A DNA stretch of 64,000 nucleotides from Ctena decussata (GCA_963989385.1 OZ022501.1:96952979-97016978); one strand, 5' to 3'; shown: positions 22,641 through 33,553, counted from the first letter of the stretch. The notes: a model not told the origin generated them from the letters alone. A program made the numbers and translations.

Positions 22641-22664
22641 TTTTGTTTATCCTTTATATTGCAG
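22641..22664 (+). promoter_or_regulatory. Splice acceptor of the syntaxin gene
   Basis: A pyrimidine-rich run (TTTTGTTTATCCTTTATATT) ends in GCAG at 22664, 9 nt before the start ATG. It implies an upstream non-coding first exon, not located. Confidence 0.6.
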
Positions 22665-22673
22665 TGTGGCACA

Positions 22674-23549
22674 ATGGTGAAAGATAGATTGTCAGAATTA
22701 CAAGCTAAAAGCAAAGAAGCTGAAGAAGAGGAAAAGAAAGGAAAATACAGTAAAGTCGACACAATGGGGGACCCTCTCAGTAATTCACTTAGCAAAGTTA
22801 GTGACTTTGACGAGAAAATTTCAAAACTTGGAAAAGATGTAGATGAAATGAATAAACTCCAAAAGAATCTGAGTACACGTCCACACTTTGACCAAAATGA
22901 GTTCAAGAAAGAGGTACGTGATATGGAAAAGCTCTCAGATCAAATATTTTCTACATCTACTAAACTCCAAAAGGAGGTTAATGACTTCAGAAAAGAAATA
23001 TCTGAATTTGATTTAAGTGGAACTCAAGCTAAGATGATGAACATGCATGCTACAAGACTTTCTAGTGAAATAACAAAACTTCTCAATGATTTTCGTGCAG
23101 CACAAGTTGACTACATAAAGAACACAGAAAAAATTCACCATAAGGCTACAAGTATAATTGGAAATGAAGCTGAGACCTCTGTTTCAGAAAACAATGTTGA
23201 ACTTGACTTTGGAATGGGTTTTTTGAAAGAATCCCAGAAAGCAAGGGACGAACTAAAGGAAATACAAGCCAGAGATGATGAAATCAAGAAACTAGAAGGC
23301 AAAGTAATGGAAGTAAATCAGTTATTCAAAGAAATAAATGCTCTGATCATGGAACAAGGTGAAAGCATAGATAATATAGAAAAACATGTAAATGATGCTT
23401 CAGTCACTGTTGAAGCTGGCAAGACACAGTTAAATGAGGCACATAAGAGCAAGAAAAAATGGTTCAAAAAGAAAATTTGTCTTATTGGCTTTGTTGTTGT
23501 GGTGGTGTTAGTTGTTGCTGGCATAATAGCTATTGTGTTAGCTACATGA
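22674..23549 (+). CDS. Syntaxin-like Qa-SNARE, uninterrupted 291-aa frame
   Basis: Membrane-anchored SNARE expected to act in vesicle fusion at the plasma membrane. The N-terminus MVKDRLSEL resembles the short N-peptide that syntaxin 1-4 use to bind Munc18. An Habc-type helical region spans about residues 38-155, a SNARE motif about 200-258 with the zero-layer Gln at 228 (IMEQGESIDNIE), a basic stretch 258-268 and a C-terminal hydrophobic anchor 268-290. Length matches syntaxin 1 (288 aa). I chose ATG 22674 over an in-frame TTG at 22659 because TTATATTGCAG just upstream is a splice acceptor (exon from 22665), leaving a 9-nt untranslated leader. It lies antisense inside an OXCT1 intron. The coding region has no intron, unlike typical animal syntaxin genes, so it may be an old retrocopy that gained a 5' exon. 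No frameshift or stop is seen. The subtype is uncertain. Confidence 0.88.
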   Translation: MVKDRLSELQAKSKEAEEEEKKGKYSKVDTMGDPLSNSLSKVSDFDEKISKLGKDVDEMNKLQKNLSTRPHFDQNEFKKEVRDMEKLSDQIFSTSTKLQKEVNDFRKEISEFDLSGTQAKMMNMHATRLSSEITKLLNDFRAAQVDYIKNTEKIHHKATSIIGNEAETSVSENNVELDFGMGFLKESQKARDELKEIQARDDEIKKLEGKVMEVNQLFKEINALIMEQGESIDNIEKHVNDASVTVEAGKTQLNEAHKSKKKWFKKKICLIGFVVVVVLVVAGIIAIVLAT

Positions 23550-24301
23550 TAAGGTTTAAACTCATGGAACATGTATATATTTTTCTGTGTGTTCAGACTT
23601 TGTGAAGTACTATTTGTACAAGACAAAGCTTTTTCTCTATCACAAGCTTTCTATACAATTTGGCTCTAGATGTCAATTATTTACATAAGAGATATTTGAC
23701 AAAACTAAAATCATAATCTTTTTTTTTTTTTTTTTACAAAAAGAAGAGTGGTCACATGTTTTTTTAGAAAAAGGAGCATTTACAATAACATGTAAAAATT
23801 GTGGTATTTAATAATTTAAAAGCATATTTTGTTAACAGATCTGGCTACTTCACATAAACATTTCTAGACCACCAAGGTACCATGCTAAGTTACTCATGAG
23901 ATCTTATCAGAGCGGTATAAAATGTACTAACTAGCAACTAGAATATCAGCTGAAGATCATTTCAGGTTTAACACTTACAGCATTAAAAATGAAAATAATT
24001 GAATTTGCAAACAGCGAAGATCCAGATGAAGCAGCTCATAAGAACTGCTACATCTAAATCTTCGCTCTTTGAATTTTCAATATGATATATTTTGGATGAC
24101 AAATTTTTTTAAAAAATTTGCAGACATAAAAAAGCAGAAATGACAAAATTTATGAATGCAAAATTTTACAGAAACCTTATGTTCAAGTTATATTGAATTT
24201 AGAATTTAAAGACTAGAGGGGAAACAGTGTATATCTAGGCTGTTTGCACCTTCAACTGTATTCAATTTGGTTTTAAACTGACTATCCAATACTTAAGCAA
24301 A
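23550..24301. other. Syntaxin 3' flank / OXCT1 intron
   Basis: Follows the syntaxin stop. A T17 run at 23722 and a small hairpin at 24012-24066 (GCGAAGATCCAGATGAAGCA and inverse) are present. No clear AATAAA polyadenylation signal was assigned. Confidence 0.4.
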
Positions 24302-24456
24302 TGAGCCCCGACATGACAAAACCAACAAAGTGGCATGTGCACTCAGCAAAGACTCAAATCAGCCTGGGCATCTGCCCAGCGAAGACTCTGATGAGACTGG
24401 GCAGATGCCCATGCTGATCTGAGTCTGCACTGTTGGTTTTGTTGTGTTGGGCCTCA
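24302..24456. mobile_element. TGAGCC foldback MITE, internally deleted copy
   Basis: TGAGCCCCGACATGACAAAA at left, inverse at right; the central ~80 bp of the family is missing. Flanked by AA on both sides. Confidence 0.75.
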
Positions 24457-24686
24457 AATCAGGGTACTAACTTTCACATTTGCGACGAGTTTCATTGATG
24501 AAAACCATGTTTATAAAACTTCCAAACTTTCGCATTTATTTTGATGGAAGTTGAAAATTATTGGATTATGAAATTATGATAATTACCATGGCAGGTACTA
24601 CTTTTATGAGAACTTCCAAGCTTTCGCTTTCTTTCGAATGGAAGTGGCAAAAGTTACCTGCTGTTTTGTACTGATTCAAAATACAA

Positions 24687-25068
24687 TTCTAATGCACTTA
24701 CAAATATAACGCGTAATTTGATTGGATAACGTCAAAAAATTGCGACAGTATATTCTGCGATATACTGTCGCAAACCCGACGTCAAAAGTAACGTCGCTTC
24801 TCATTGGCTAACGTTTGGTTTTACGTTGCAGACAGCGCTTGAAATGGGTGCAAACTAGTACATTATAAAAGGTGAAAATGTAGAAAAGTGCATTAGAATG
24901 GGGATAACTGTATTGAAAATTGTCATTTGTGGAGGTAAATCATCGGTTTTATGGTCGCAAATTGCGTTTTACGGCTCCGCTGGCGCGTCGCCATAAAACG
25001 AAATTACCGACCATAAAACCGATGATTTACCTCCCCAAATGACAATTTTCAAGACAGTTATCCCCTAA
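24687..25068. repeat. Double-hairpin repeat, copy 2
   Basis: Same layout as 10055-10436: TTCTAATGCACTT...AAGTGCATTAGAA then GGGGATAACTGTA...ACAGTTATCCCC. Confidence 0.75.
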
Positions 25069-25439
25069 TTCAACTGCTGCATAGCAAAGTTTTCTCCTTT
25101 TCCTAAGCTCATCATAGCCGGGAGTACTGAAAGGTGTTTATCAGAGCTTTAGACAAGTAAATCCGCCTTATGGGGACTGTAATTTCCATTTTTTGACTAG
25201 GAACCCTGTAACTGTAAATGGTCAAGGTGTTATTTTTTTTTTGTCAGTGTTTTTTGTACATTCCATTTCTAACCAAACATTCCATGTGTGCATTTATTTA
25301 GTCCATTCTTAATTCTAAGATAGGACTGGTGCCAACATTTTAGGGCATTATGGATTATATACATGTATGTCAGTCATATTCCTTTTTGATCAGTCTAAAC
25401 CTATGACAACTTTGTTATTTATCGGTAGTTGGTAATAAA

Positions 25440-25665
25440 ACAGGTGCCGTATTTATAAAACAACTTAAGTGGTTGCTATGCTGTTGCTAAGGCTGAATTT
25501 CTATGGAGGAGATTCCCTACAACTATGAAAGTTGCTCTGGAGGAAGAGTCTTTTACAGACTGTTCCTCCAGAGCAAATTTCATAGTTGTAGGGAATCTCC
25601 TTCATAGAAATTTCACCTTAGCAACAGCATAGCAACGGCTAAAGTCGTTTTAAATACGGCTCCAG
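25440..25665. mobile_element. Long palindromic MITE (GCCGTATTTATAAAA), copy 1
   Basis: 226-bp near-perfect palindrome; arms include GTTGCTATGCTGTTGCTAAG and CTACAACTATGAAAGTTGC with the centre at GTCTTTTACAGAC. Copy 2 at 63774-64000. Confidence 0.8.
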
Positions 25666-25837
25666 GAGTTTATCCTTCCAAAGTTACCCCAATATGTAAA
25701 TCAGTTTTGCGAAATTCATAAGTTACCTCATTTGAGGATTTAGGATTGACCTCAAGATATAGATCAATCTTATAAGATGGATCTAGATCTTGAGGATTGT
25801 TTTGGGAGGGAAAACCCATCTTACAACAGAGCTCTAG

Positions 25838-26027
25838 ATAAGAGGGGGTATTTGATGATAACTGAGGGATAAGTTTCTTTATTTCTCACCAAAACCATAT
25901 GTTGTGACCCCTCAGCTGAACCGTCTCGTTGAGACGGGTCAGATGAGGGATCACAACATATTTTTTATCCAGAATTAACAAAAATTATCCCTAATTATCA
26001 CCAAATACTCCCTCTTATCTAGGGCTC
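25838..26027. repeat. Foldback repeat ATAAGAGGGGGTATTTG
   Basis: TAAGAGGGGGTATTTGATGA and inverse ACCAAATACTCCCTCTTAT with a central GAACCGTCTCGTTGAGACGG hairpin. A degenerate relative is at 63070-63200. Confidence 0.65.
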
Positions 26028-26499
26028 TGTGGCATACCTTCCAAGAGGTCCAGATGAAGGTGTTTTTATTACGATGAGTTTGAGATGATTTCTGCTCATT
26101 CTCCATAAATATATAATGTATGTGGCAATTCTAATGAGGAATCACAATATATGTTTTTGTCTGGACTGAGACTGGTAGAAACACAGGTAATACTTTCTTG
26201 GCAGTGTAAAGTTTGGTCAAGTTTCCTGGTTTAGCTCTGTTAGTGTAAGAGACACTTTTTGACAGTGCACAGACAGACAAGGCACAACATTCCACAGAAT
26301 TCTTGTTTTCGTAAAGAAAAAAAGAAAATAAATACTATCAAAATACAGAAATACTATCAGAAAGTCCTCCTTTTTCTGAACCACTGAGTTCTCCAAATGT
26401 TAAACTGTCAACTTTTGATAGTTGCCGTAGCTGGTGATAATTCTAAAACAATTTATTATATTTTTGTGTAAGAGGTACTATTTCGTAATAATCATCAAA

Positions 26500-26736
26500 T
26501 GAGCGCGACACGAGAAAACCAACAATGTGGTTGTGCGCCCAGCGCAGACTCTGATCAGCCTGGGCATCCGCCCAGTCTGATCAGACTCTTCGCTTTGCGC
26601 TTAAAGGGTAGCTAAGGGTCTAAGCTACCTCCATGCGGACAGCGAAGACTCCGATCAGACTGGGCGGATGCCCAGGCTGATCTGAGTCTGCGCTGGGCGC
26701 ACAACCACATTGTTGGTTTTCTCGCATCGCGGCTCA
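26500..26736. mobile_element. TGAGCC foldback MITE, intact copy
   Basis: 237 bp, ends TGAGCGCGACACGAGAAAAC and inverse; inner palindromes GCCTGGGCATCCGCCCAG and ACTGGGCGGATGCCCAGG. Flanked by AA on both sides. Confidence 0.82.
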
Positions 26737-26754
26737 AATGTTTTTCTTAAGGTA

Positions 26755-26960
26755 CACTTCCAGGGGAAGTAACTGCCATTTTCAATTTTACCTTCCTTCC
26801 CAATATGGGTCAAGTCATAAAAGAAAAAAATTGCTCTTAGTGGAGCAAGTTCTTTAACAGTAGACCCCATTTTGGAAGGACTTTGTCTTAAAAGAAAACA
26901 AACAGGAAGTCACAAAAGTTGTTCCCCTTTGTAAAACTGGCAAAAAAAGCAACATAAAAC
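26755..26960. repeat. Dispersed repeat (GGGGAAGTAACTGCCATTTT family)
   Basis: Same inverted ends as 17530-17720, with hairpin AAATTGCTCTTAGTGGAGCA in the middle. Confidence 0.45.
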
Positions 26961-27289
26961 ATGGCCACATGGAGGTGTACCTATTGTACTAGCCTTAAGT
27001 TTTATGCTCTTTGGTACTGTACCTCAATTAAGCCATTGCATTTATCATAAAACTAATTTTTTTTTTTTCAACTTGCAAAGTGCTTTGTACAGAATAAAAA
27101 TTAAGAAACAATAATGTGTTTGGCTTCGTCAATAACCCACCCATACCATTAGGAAAGCTGTGTGATGGAGTAATCTTGAACAGCTATATGTTACAGTCTA
27201 CAAATTGTCCAAGTTCAAACATGGCAGAATCCATAAGGTGTCTAACTATTTATGCTGTGTCCATATGACTTACATAACTTTGCCATTAT

Positions 27290-27420
27290 ACAGTAGAACT
27301 TCAACGGCTCGAATCCTGATGGCTCTTTCACCCTGCTTGGCTAGAACTCTTTTCTTGGTCCCTAGAGGTCACTTTATATGGTCACTTCATTGTACAAAAC
27401 CATATCCAGTTTCATCAGCA
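27290..27420. mobile_element. pogo-like MITE, truncated copy
   Basis: TACAGTAGAACTTCAACGGC left end and the GGTCCCTAGAGGTCACTTTA interior of the element at 48979-49154; right end missing. Confidence 0.6.
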
Positions 27421-27427
27421 TAATAAT

Positions 27428-27606
27428 GCCTGGGCATCCGCCCAGTCTGATCAGAGTCTTCGCTGTCCGCATGAAGGTAGCTTAGACCCTTAGCTACCCT
27501 TTCAGCACTTAATGAAGAGTCTGGTCAACCTGGGTGGATGCCCAGGCTGATCTGAGCATGTGCTGGGCACACAACCGCATTGTTGGTTTTCTCGTGTCGC
27601 CTCTCA
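27428..27606. mobile_element. TGAGCC foldback MITE, left-truncated copy
   Basis: Begins inside the left arm at GCCTGGGCATCCGCCCAG and ends with CATTGTTGGTTTTCTCGTG and a degraded GTCGCCTCTCA terminus. Confidence 0.7.
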
Positions 27607-27817
27607 TATGTCTTAAGAGGATTTCCTATGGTAACCAAACCCAGCTCAGATATTATGAATAAACTGCACAAATTAAAATATTAGCAGACACTGAATGGAT
27701 GGAAGAAAATATGTTCACCAGCATACTTTTACATAGAGTTAATTTATGTAAAGCATCTTTTCATTAAAAGGTGTATGAGTGCATATCCAGGGGCAATCAC
27801 TCTGATCTAGAAATATT

Positions 27818-28058
27818 TGAGCCACGACACAACAAAATCAACAATGTGGCATGTGCACCCAGCGAAGGCTCAGATCAGCCATGGCACCCGCCCAGTCTGA
27901 TCAAAATCTTCGCAGTCTACAAAGTGGTAGCTTAGACCCTTAACTACTCTTTAAGCCCATAGTGAAGACTCTGATCAGACTGGGCAGATGCCCAGGCTGA
28001 TCTGAGTCTTCACTGGGTGCACATGCCACTTTGTTGTTTTTTGTCGTGTCATGGCTCA
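27818..28058. mobile_element. TGAGCC foldback MITE copy
   Basis: TGAGCCACGACACAACAAAA to its inverse; 241 bp with the usual four inner palindromes. Flanking dinucleotides do not match. Confidence 0.78.
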
Positions 28059-28404
28059 TCTGCAAAAGCTTATAGCTCTGCAACACACACTTCAAACATA
28101 AAACATCTGAAATATTTTATTGATGCATGATATGCAAGTGAACTTTTCTATCAAACGTTCAGTCATTTCCATATAATGATTATTGCAGCCAAAAACTTAC
28201 TCCTGTCTATGTTATTCCCAAATTCCACATTTCACATTACATTCCAAATGATATCAATAGAGATATAGATATGAAAAGAAAAAGATATATCCAGTGTTTA
28301 AAATGACATAAACTGTAATTGCACAACCCTGAGAGACATGCTAGCTTTAACAAGAATTGTCTGGAGGTAATATAGTAGGCATGGTGAGTCTAGTCTATAC
28401 TGGC

Positions 28405-28715
28405 CTATTCCACAACCTTGCAGCTGTACCTGGGGTACCACTGATGACTTTTCCATCTGATCCTATTTTCAGCTGCCCTAGTTGTGCTGGCAAAAACTAT
28501 CCCTGTCCACTCCTTAATATTGTATTCCCATCTCTCCTTCTGTCTACCCTTCAAAAAGCCTCGTAGAATCGTCTTTGCTAAGCCAAACCACCTAAGGCCA
28601 AAGCACCTTAGTTTCCATTTCTTGACCATGGCCAGGAATTTGTTGCATTCTCTTACAGCTGCTAGCATCTTTTCTGTGAACATCCTCATAAACTGCAAGG
28701 TTCATGTATGAAATG
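28405..28715 (-). mobile_element. RTE-like 3' fragment, degenerate
   Basis: Minus strand codes KKWKLRCFGLRWFGLAKTIL, RQKERWEYNIKEWTG, the C-terminal end of the RTE-like RT, diverged and with an internal duplication of the FGL motif. Confidence 0.75.
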
Positions 28716-28759
28716 TTTCGTAAAATTCTCTTTGTTGCAGCTGTGTTAAAGTTGTGGGT

Positions 28760-29280
28760 CTAGTCTATCCCATAACCTTGCAAAGATCCTTAGGGCACCA
28801 TAGAAGACTCAACAAGGACCTCTCTCTCTCTACCTAGTCCTATTTTCAGCTGCCCTTGTTATGCTGGCATGCATCTCTGTCCAATAATTAATATGAGCGG
28901 TGACACGACAAAACCAACAATGTGGCATGTGCGCCAAGCAAAGACTTGGCATCCGCCCAGTCTGATCAGAGTCTTGGCTATCAGCATGAAGATAGCTTAG
29001 ATCCTTAGCTACCCTTTAAGTACTTTGGGAAGACTCTGATCAGACTGGGCGGATGCCCAGGCTGATCTGAGTCTGCGCTGGGTGCATAACCACTCTTTTG
29101 GTATTCTCGTGTCGTGGCTCAATTATTATTTCCATCTCTTCTTCTATCCGCCTTTTAATTTTTTTTTCACAGTACCATATAAGATTGTCTATGCTGTGAT
29201 CTTCACAGATGGCCCAATCATCTAAGTTTTCATTGCTTGACTATGGAAGGAGAAAGTGGAAAACTACCCATGTTACTCCT
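28760..29280 (-). mobile_element. RTE-like 3' fragment split by a MITE
   Basis: Inverse of GGTTATGGGATAGAC at 28767, continuing to 28893 (TTAATATTGGACAG), then a TGAGCC MITE, then the rest (KRWE-like, 29122 on) with heavy decay. Separate insertion from the adjacent fragment at 28405. Confidence 0.65.
28894..29121. mobile_element. TGAGCC foldback MITE nested in an RTE fragment
   Basis: TGAGCGGTGACACGACAAAA to inverse at 29121, interrupting RTE-derived sequence. It shows the MITE family was active after the RTE copies were in place. Confidence 0.78.
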
Positions 29281-29478
29281 CCTTATATCCCTCCCTATCT
29301 GTTCCACTGAATCAAACTCTCACAAGAAATAAAAAACAAAATCATTTTTAAACTTTTTTGTGGCATTTATTGTAGGTAGAGATCCTCATGTTTCTGATGT
29401 ACACTGAACTTGTTCAATATTAGGATAATCTTATGAAATGATTAAGGTTTTCCAATATTCAAGGCAATTACGGTAGAT

Positions 29479-30319
29479 CAGGGGGGTTTTTAAGCGCGGG
29501 TCCGTTGGCCCGGGCCCGTTGATTTTGGCCTCGGGCCAGTTAAATCCCACTGTAGCAGGTCCGTCAGGCCAGTTGAATTTCGGGGTGTCATTTCGGGACA
29601 TTCAGTTTGTTTCAAACTTGAAGCGAAAACCATCTGAAAACCAGTCTACTTTCGTTGCTACGGATGATTTCATTGGACGATCAGAAATGTTTAATCCAAT
29701 GAAATTTCTCCTCGCATTGCAAATAGACAATATGGCCGACCAATGAAGTTTGGGGATGAATCGCAGAAGTCACATGTAAAAAAATGGACCCCAAAGGACT
29801 TCTGCGCTTATTTCAACCCCCGCCATCTAAAAAACAAAAACAGCTGCTTAAGTCCGATGAAGAAAGAAAGCCACCCGAGACAAATACGAACAGTCTGGCC
29901 GCCATCGGTACTTTCAACCTGGGTGGCTGACTGAATTCAAGTGCCTGAAGTGGCTCGAGTTTGATGATGCCCTAGGAATGAAATGTTCAATTTGTAAAAC
30001 TAGGGACACAGTTGGCTCTTATGTTACTGGATGCACCAATTACAAGAAAACCTCACTGCTATATCATGAGGTATCAGGCTTGGCTTAATGGGTTAATTAT
30101 CTTAAACATTCGGATACTAAACAACTACAGATAAGACTGGATATTTGGTGATAAAGGATCATACATTTTAATGGTGCTTTATTTTATTGAATATAATTAG
30201 TCCTGTATATTCCGCATTGGAAAAATAGTCATGCCAGTTGAAAATTTGGATGGCCAGTAGATTTTCCGGCCAGGTGGCCCTGCAGGCCAATGGCATTTTG
30301 GTCCCTAGGAAAACCCCTG
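29479..30319 (+). mobile_element. hAT-like element with CAGGGG ends and transposase remnant
   Basis: Left CAGGGGGGTTTTTAAGCGCG, right GTCCCTAGGAAAACCCCTG; ends related but imperfect, TSD unclear. GGCCNNTTGGCC-rich subterminal stretches on both sides. The interior codes a zinc-finger transposase N-terminus (separate entry). Confidence 0.6.
29787..30070 (+). pseudogene. hAT-like transposase N-terminus, frameshifted
   Basis: One frame reads MDPKGLLRLFQPPPSKKQKQ and LLKSDEERK. After a shift near 29870 another reads RYFQPGWLTEFKCLKWLEFD, MKCSICKTRD and GCTNYKKTSLLYHE. W--EF-WL-(Y/F)D----M-C--C---...GC-N-K---L--H is the zinc-finger start of C17orf113/ZNF862-type hAT relatives. No catalytic domain follows. 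Confidence 0.6.
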
Positions 30320-30331
30320 GAGATACATAAA

Positions 30332-30558
30332 TGAGCCATGTCATGTGACTTCCAACGATGTGGCAATTTTGTTGTGATATTCAGGTCATCTGTCTCATTT
30401 ATACAGGGTAATCAGAGACCTAAGTTTGGTTCAATGGCTTTGGTCACTTCCACAGATGGCTGATGTGACAAGCAAAGGCTCTGATCAGGCTGCACATTTG
30501 ATCGGAGTCTTTGCTTGTTACCAACAGCACACTGCTGGAAATCACATGACATGGCTCA
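30332..30558. mobile_element. TGAGCC foldback MITE, diverged copy next to a splice donor
   Basis: TGAGCCATGTCATGTGACTT and inverse at 30558, flanked by AA. Its right end is about 10 nt inside the intron after the OXCT1 exon ending at 30569. Inner GCAAAGGCTCTGATCAGGCT hairpin. Confidence 0.7.
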
Positions 30559-30568
30559 AATATCTTAC

Positions 30569-30718
30569 CTCTCTCATTTCACTGGCGAGAGCAATGTTGC
30601 CATCCTCCTCATATCTGATAGGTGAGCCCCCCTCGTGTATCAGTGTACCATACCCTGTTGGAGTGAAGAATGCTGGGATACCTGCTCCACCAGCTCGTAT
30701 TCTCTCTGCTAGGGTTCC
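30569..30718 (-). CDS. OXCT1: OXCT1 coding exon
   Basis: Exactly 50 codons: [50 protein letters not shown]. It is nearly identical to the human segment starting [18 protein letters not shown]. Acceptor TTTACAG, donor GTAAG. Phase 0 at both ends. A MITE end lies about 10 nt into the downstream intron. Confidence 0.96.
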
Positions 30719-30839
30719 CTGTAAAGCAGTCAGATAGTGGTTACAGTATCAGATAAGCAATATGCAATAAGCCTGCAAAGCACCGCCTGATGCCCTGCCA
30801 TGGTTTATACTTAGCGAAAAAAGAAATGTTGTACTTTCA

Positions 30840-31015
30840 GGTGAATAAGAACACTTCAGGGGAAGCAACTCTGCCATTTTCATTTTTGCTTTCTCAGTGG
30901 TGTCAACTATAAAGGAAAGAATTTGCTCCTCTAGCAGTGCAAACTCTTTCTTTAAGAGTATACCTTCTCTTGTCCAGGGAAGCAAATTAAACAGGAAGTT
31001 GTTTTTCATTGCAAA
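30840..31015. repeat. Dispersed repeat (GGGGAAGCAACTCTGCCATT family)
   Basis: CTTCAGGGGAAGCAACTCTG ... GAGCAAATT-like core ... GAAGTTGTTTTTCATTGC; same family as 17530 and 26755. Confidence 0.45.
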
Positions 31016-31329
31016 AATGGCAGGAAAACATGGAGGTGTACTAAATTCACAGGTATGATGTTAAATCTTGTTCGCATATTTCCAGATGAAGCAACTTTGT
31101 ATCAATGCTGATGCAATGCCATGTCCTAAGTGCCCACTAGGAGCATTATATTTTTTTTTATATATATCTCTGTTTAGGTATCCCTGAACATATGAAATAG
31201 TGGTAAGGGGCAATAACTCACTCATGAATGACAAAACTGATCCTCATCTGGGTTTCCTTTATACCAATACTACTGTGGAGACTGAATGAAATAGCAATGT
31301 TATAGGAAATATATACAAAGTAATAAAGT

Positions 31330-31555
31330 TTAAACTACGTATTGGTACATACAGGACTAAGCAAACAGTGCAGATTCAGATCAGACTGCTCCTACAGGAG
31401 CAGTCTGATCAGGGTCTACACTGTTTGCCATTCCATTTGCTTCTTTTGGACACACAAATCAGTTTTAAAACCCAAGTGTTCCATTTCTGGAACAATTACG
31501 GTAATTATTTCAGGTGTCCCAACTTTCAGATTTTTTACGGTAATATCTATACGTA
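31330..31555. repeat. Dispersed repeat with CAGTCTGATCAGGGTCTACA hairpin
   Basis: AGATCAGACTGCTCCTACAGGAGCAGTCTGATCA hairpin region (about 31378-31412), tail TGCCATTCCATTTGCTTCTT. Abuts the OXCT1 exon ending at 31557. Confidence 0.6.
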
Positions 31556-31556
31556 C

Positions 31557-31649
31557 CTGAGGAGTGAGTTCCAGCTCTAGTTCACCTGAGAGGTACTGTC
31601 TCTCAAACTCTGCATTCTCACCAACATAAGATGAAACCATACGCTTAAT
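31557..31649 (-). CDS. OXCT1: OXCT1 coding exon
   Basis: 31 codons: [31 protein letters not shown], almost identical to human SCOT. Acceptor TTTTCAG, donor GTACGT. Phase 0 at both ends. Confidence 0.96.
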
Positions 31650-31889
31650 CTGAAAACAAAAGATTACAATGAAATTATTTTTTTTTATTCTAACACAGCA
31701 TGCCTATAGATGCAATGTGAACTTACAAGGGGTTACACATCACTGTTATGTTGTGCATGAAGCGAATTGCTGATGTTGTCGCCAAAATTTATGATGTCAG
31801 ACCACATTCACATAATATTTGACCTGTGGCATGTCAATATTGTGAACATGCTTAGTCACATGCTAAAAGCATGTTTGGGAGAATGCTAA

Positions 31890-33553
31890 ACAAGAGGGCC
31901 ATGATGGCCCTGGATCGCTCACCTGAGTATCCAGTGAACTTAACCTCAGAGACATCCATACATACCACAGAGTTTCACAAAGATTCAATGGAAAATGATC
32001 CCTTTATTGTGTACCTTAGGTTTTTATAAGATTTAATCTAATGACCTTGTTTTTGACCCTCCTGACCCAGTTTCAAACCTGGTCTAGATGTCTTGGATAT
32101 AAACATTCTGACAAAGTTTCATGAATATCGGATCAAAACTGTGCCCTCTATAGGGTAAACAATGTTTTTCTAAGGTTTGACCTAGTGACCTAGTTTTTGA
32201 CCCGACATGACCAAGTTGCACCCTTGGTCCAGATTTGTTGGAGATAAACATTTTGACAAACTTTCATGAAGTTTAGAACAAAACTGTGTCCTCTAAAGCG
32301 TTCACATGGTTTTTCTAAGAACTGACCTAGTGACCTAGTTTTTGACCTGACATGGCCCACTTTCAAATTAGGTCTAGATTTCATATAAATAAACATTCTG
32401 ACAAAGTTTCATGTAGGTTATATCATAACTGTGCTCTCAAGAGTGTACACAACGTTTTTCTAAGATTTGGCCTAGTGACCTAGATTCTGACCCCAAAAGA
32501 ATCAGATTCAAACTCCGTCTAGATTTCATTAAGATATACATTCTGACAAAGTTTCATAAATATTGGATCATAACTGTGCCCTATAGATAGTGCACGAGGT
32601 TTTTCTAAGATTTGACCTAGTGACCTAGTTTTTGACCCAACATGACCCAGTTTCAAAGTTGGTCCAGATTTCATTAAGATAAACATTCTGACCAAGTTTC
32701 ATGAAGATTGGATTGTAACTGTGCCCTCTGAGTCATTCTAAGTTTTATTTCTATTTTTAGCTCTGACGGCCATTTTGTTCAGCGGAGTGGAACCATTTTA
32801 GCGGTTTTGGTAGAGGGTCTCCTAAGAAACATTTCTGTGAAATTATTTCAAAATCTGCCCAGCAGTTTTGGAGGCGAAGTTGTTTAAAGGTTTTTCTATT
32901 TTTAGCTCTGGCGGCCATTTTGTTCAGCAGAGCGGAACCGTTTGAGCAATTTTGGTAGAGGGTCTCCTAAGGAACATTTCTGTGTAATTATTTCAAAATC
33001 TTCCCAGCAGTTTTGGAGGCGAAGTCGTTTAAAGGTTTTTCTATTTTTAGCTCTGGCGGCCATTTTGTTCAGCAGAGCGGAACCGTTTGAGCAATTTTGG
33101 TAGAGGGTCTCCTAAGAAACATTTCTGTGAAATTATTTCAAAATCTGCCAAGCAGTTTTCGAGAAGAAGTCGTTTAAAGGTTTTTCTATTTTTAGCTCTG
33201 GCGGCCATTTTGTTCAGGGGAGCGGACCCGCTTGAGCAATTTTGGTAGAGGGCTTCCTAAGGAACATTTCTGTAAAATTATTTTGAAATCTGCCCAGCAG
33301 TTTTGGAGGAGAAGTCGTTTAAAGGTTTTTCTATTTTTAGCTCTGGCGGCCATATTGTTCAGTGGAGCGGAACCGTTTGAGCAATTTTGGTAGAGAGTCC
33401 CCCAAGGAACATTTCTGTGGAATTATGTCAAAATCCGTCCAGCAGTTTTGGAGGAGAAGTCGTTTGAAGCAAAAGTTGACGCCGGACAACGGACGACGGA
33501 CAAAGACCGATCACAATACCTCACCTTGAGCACTTCGTGCTCAGGTGAGCTAA
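31890..33553 (+). mobile_element. ACAAGA-class tandem-unit element, copy 2
   Basis: ACAAGAGG + hairpin GGGCCATGATGGCCC, then GCTCACCTGAG (31917-31927). Ends with hairpin GAGCACTTCGTGCTC (33528-33542) and CTCAGGTGAGC (33540-33550), the exact inverse of the left 11-mer, then TAA. Two sets of tandem units: ~145 bp (TTTTTCTAAG...GACCTAGTGACCTAG) over 32040-32740 and ~145 bp (TTTTTAGCTCTGGCGGCCAT) over 32750-33470. Confidence 0.75.
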
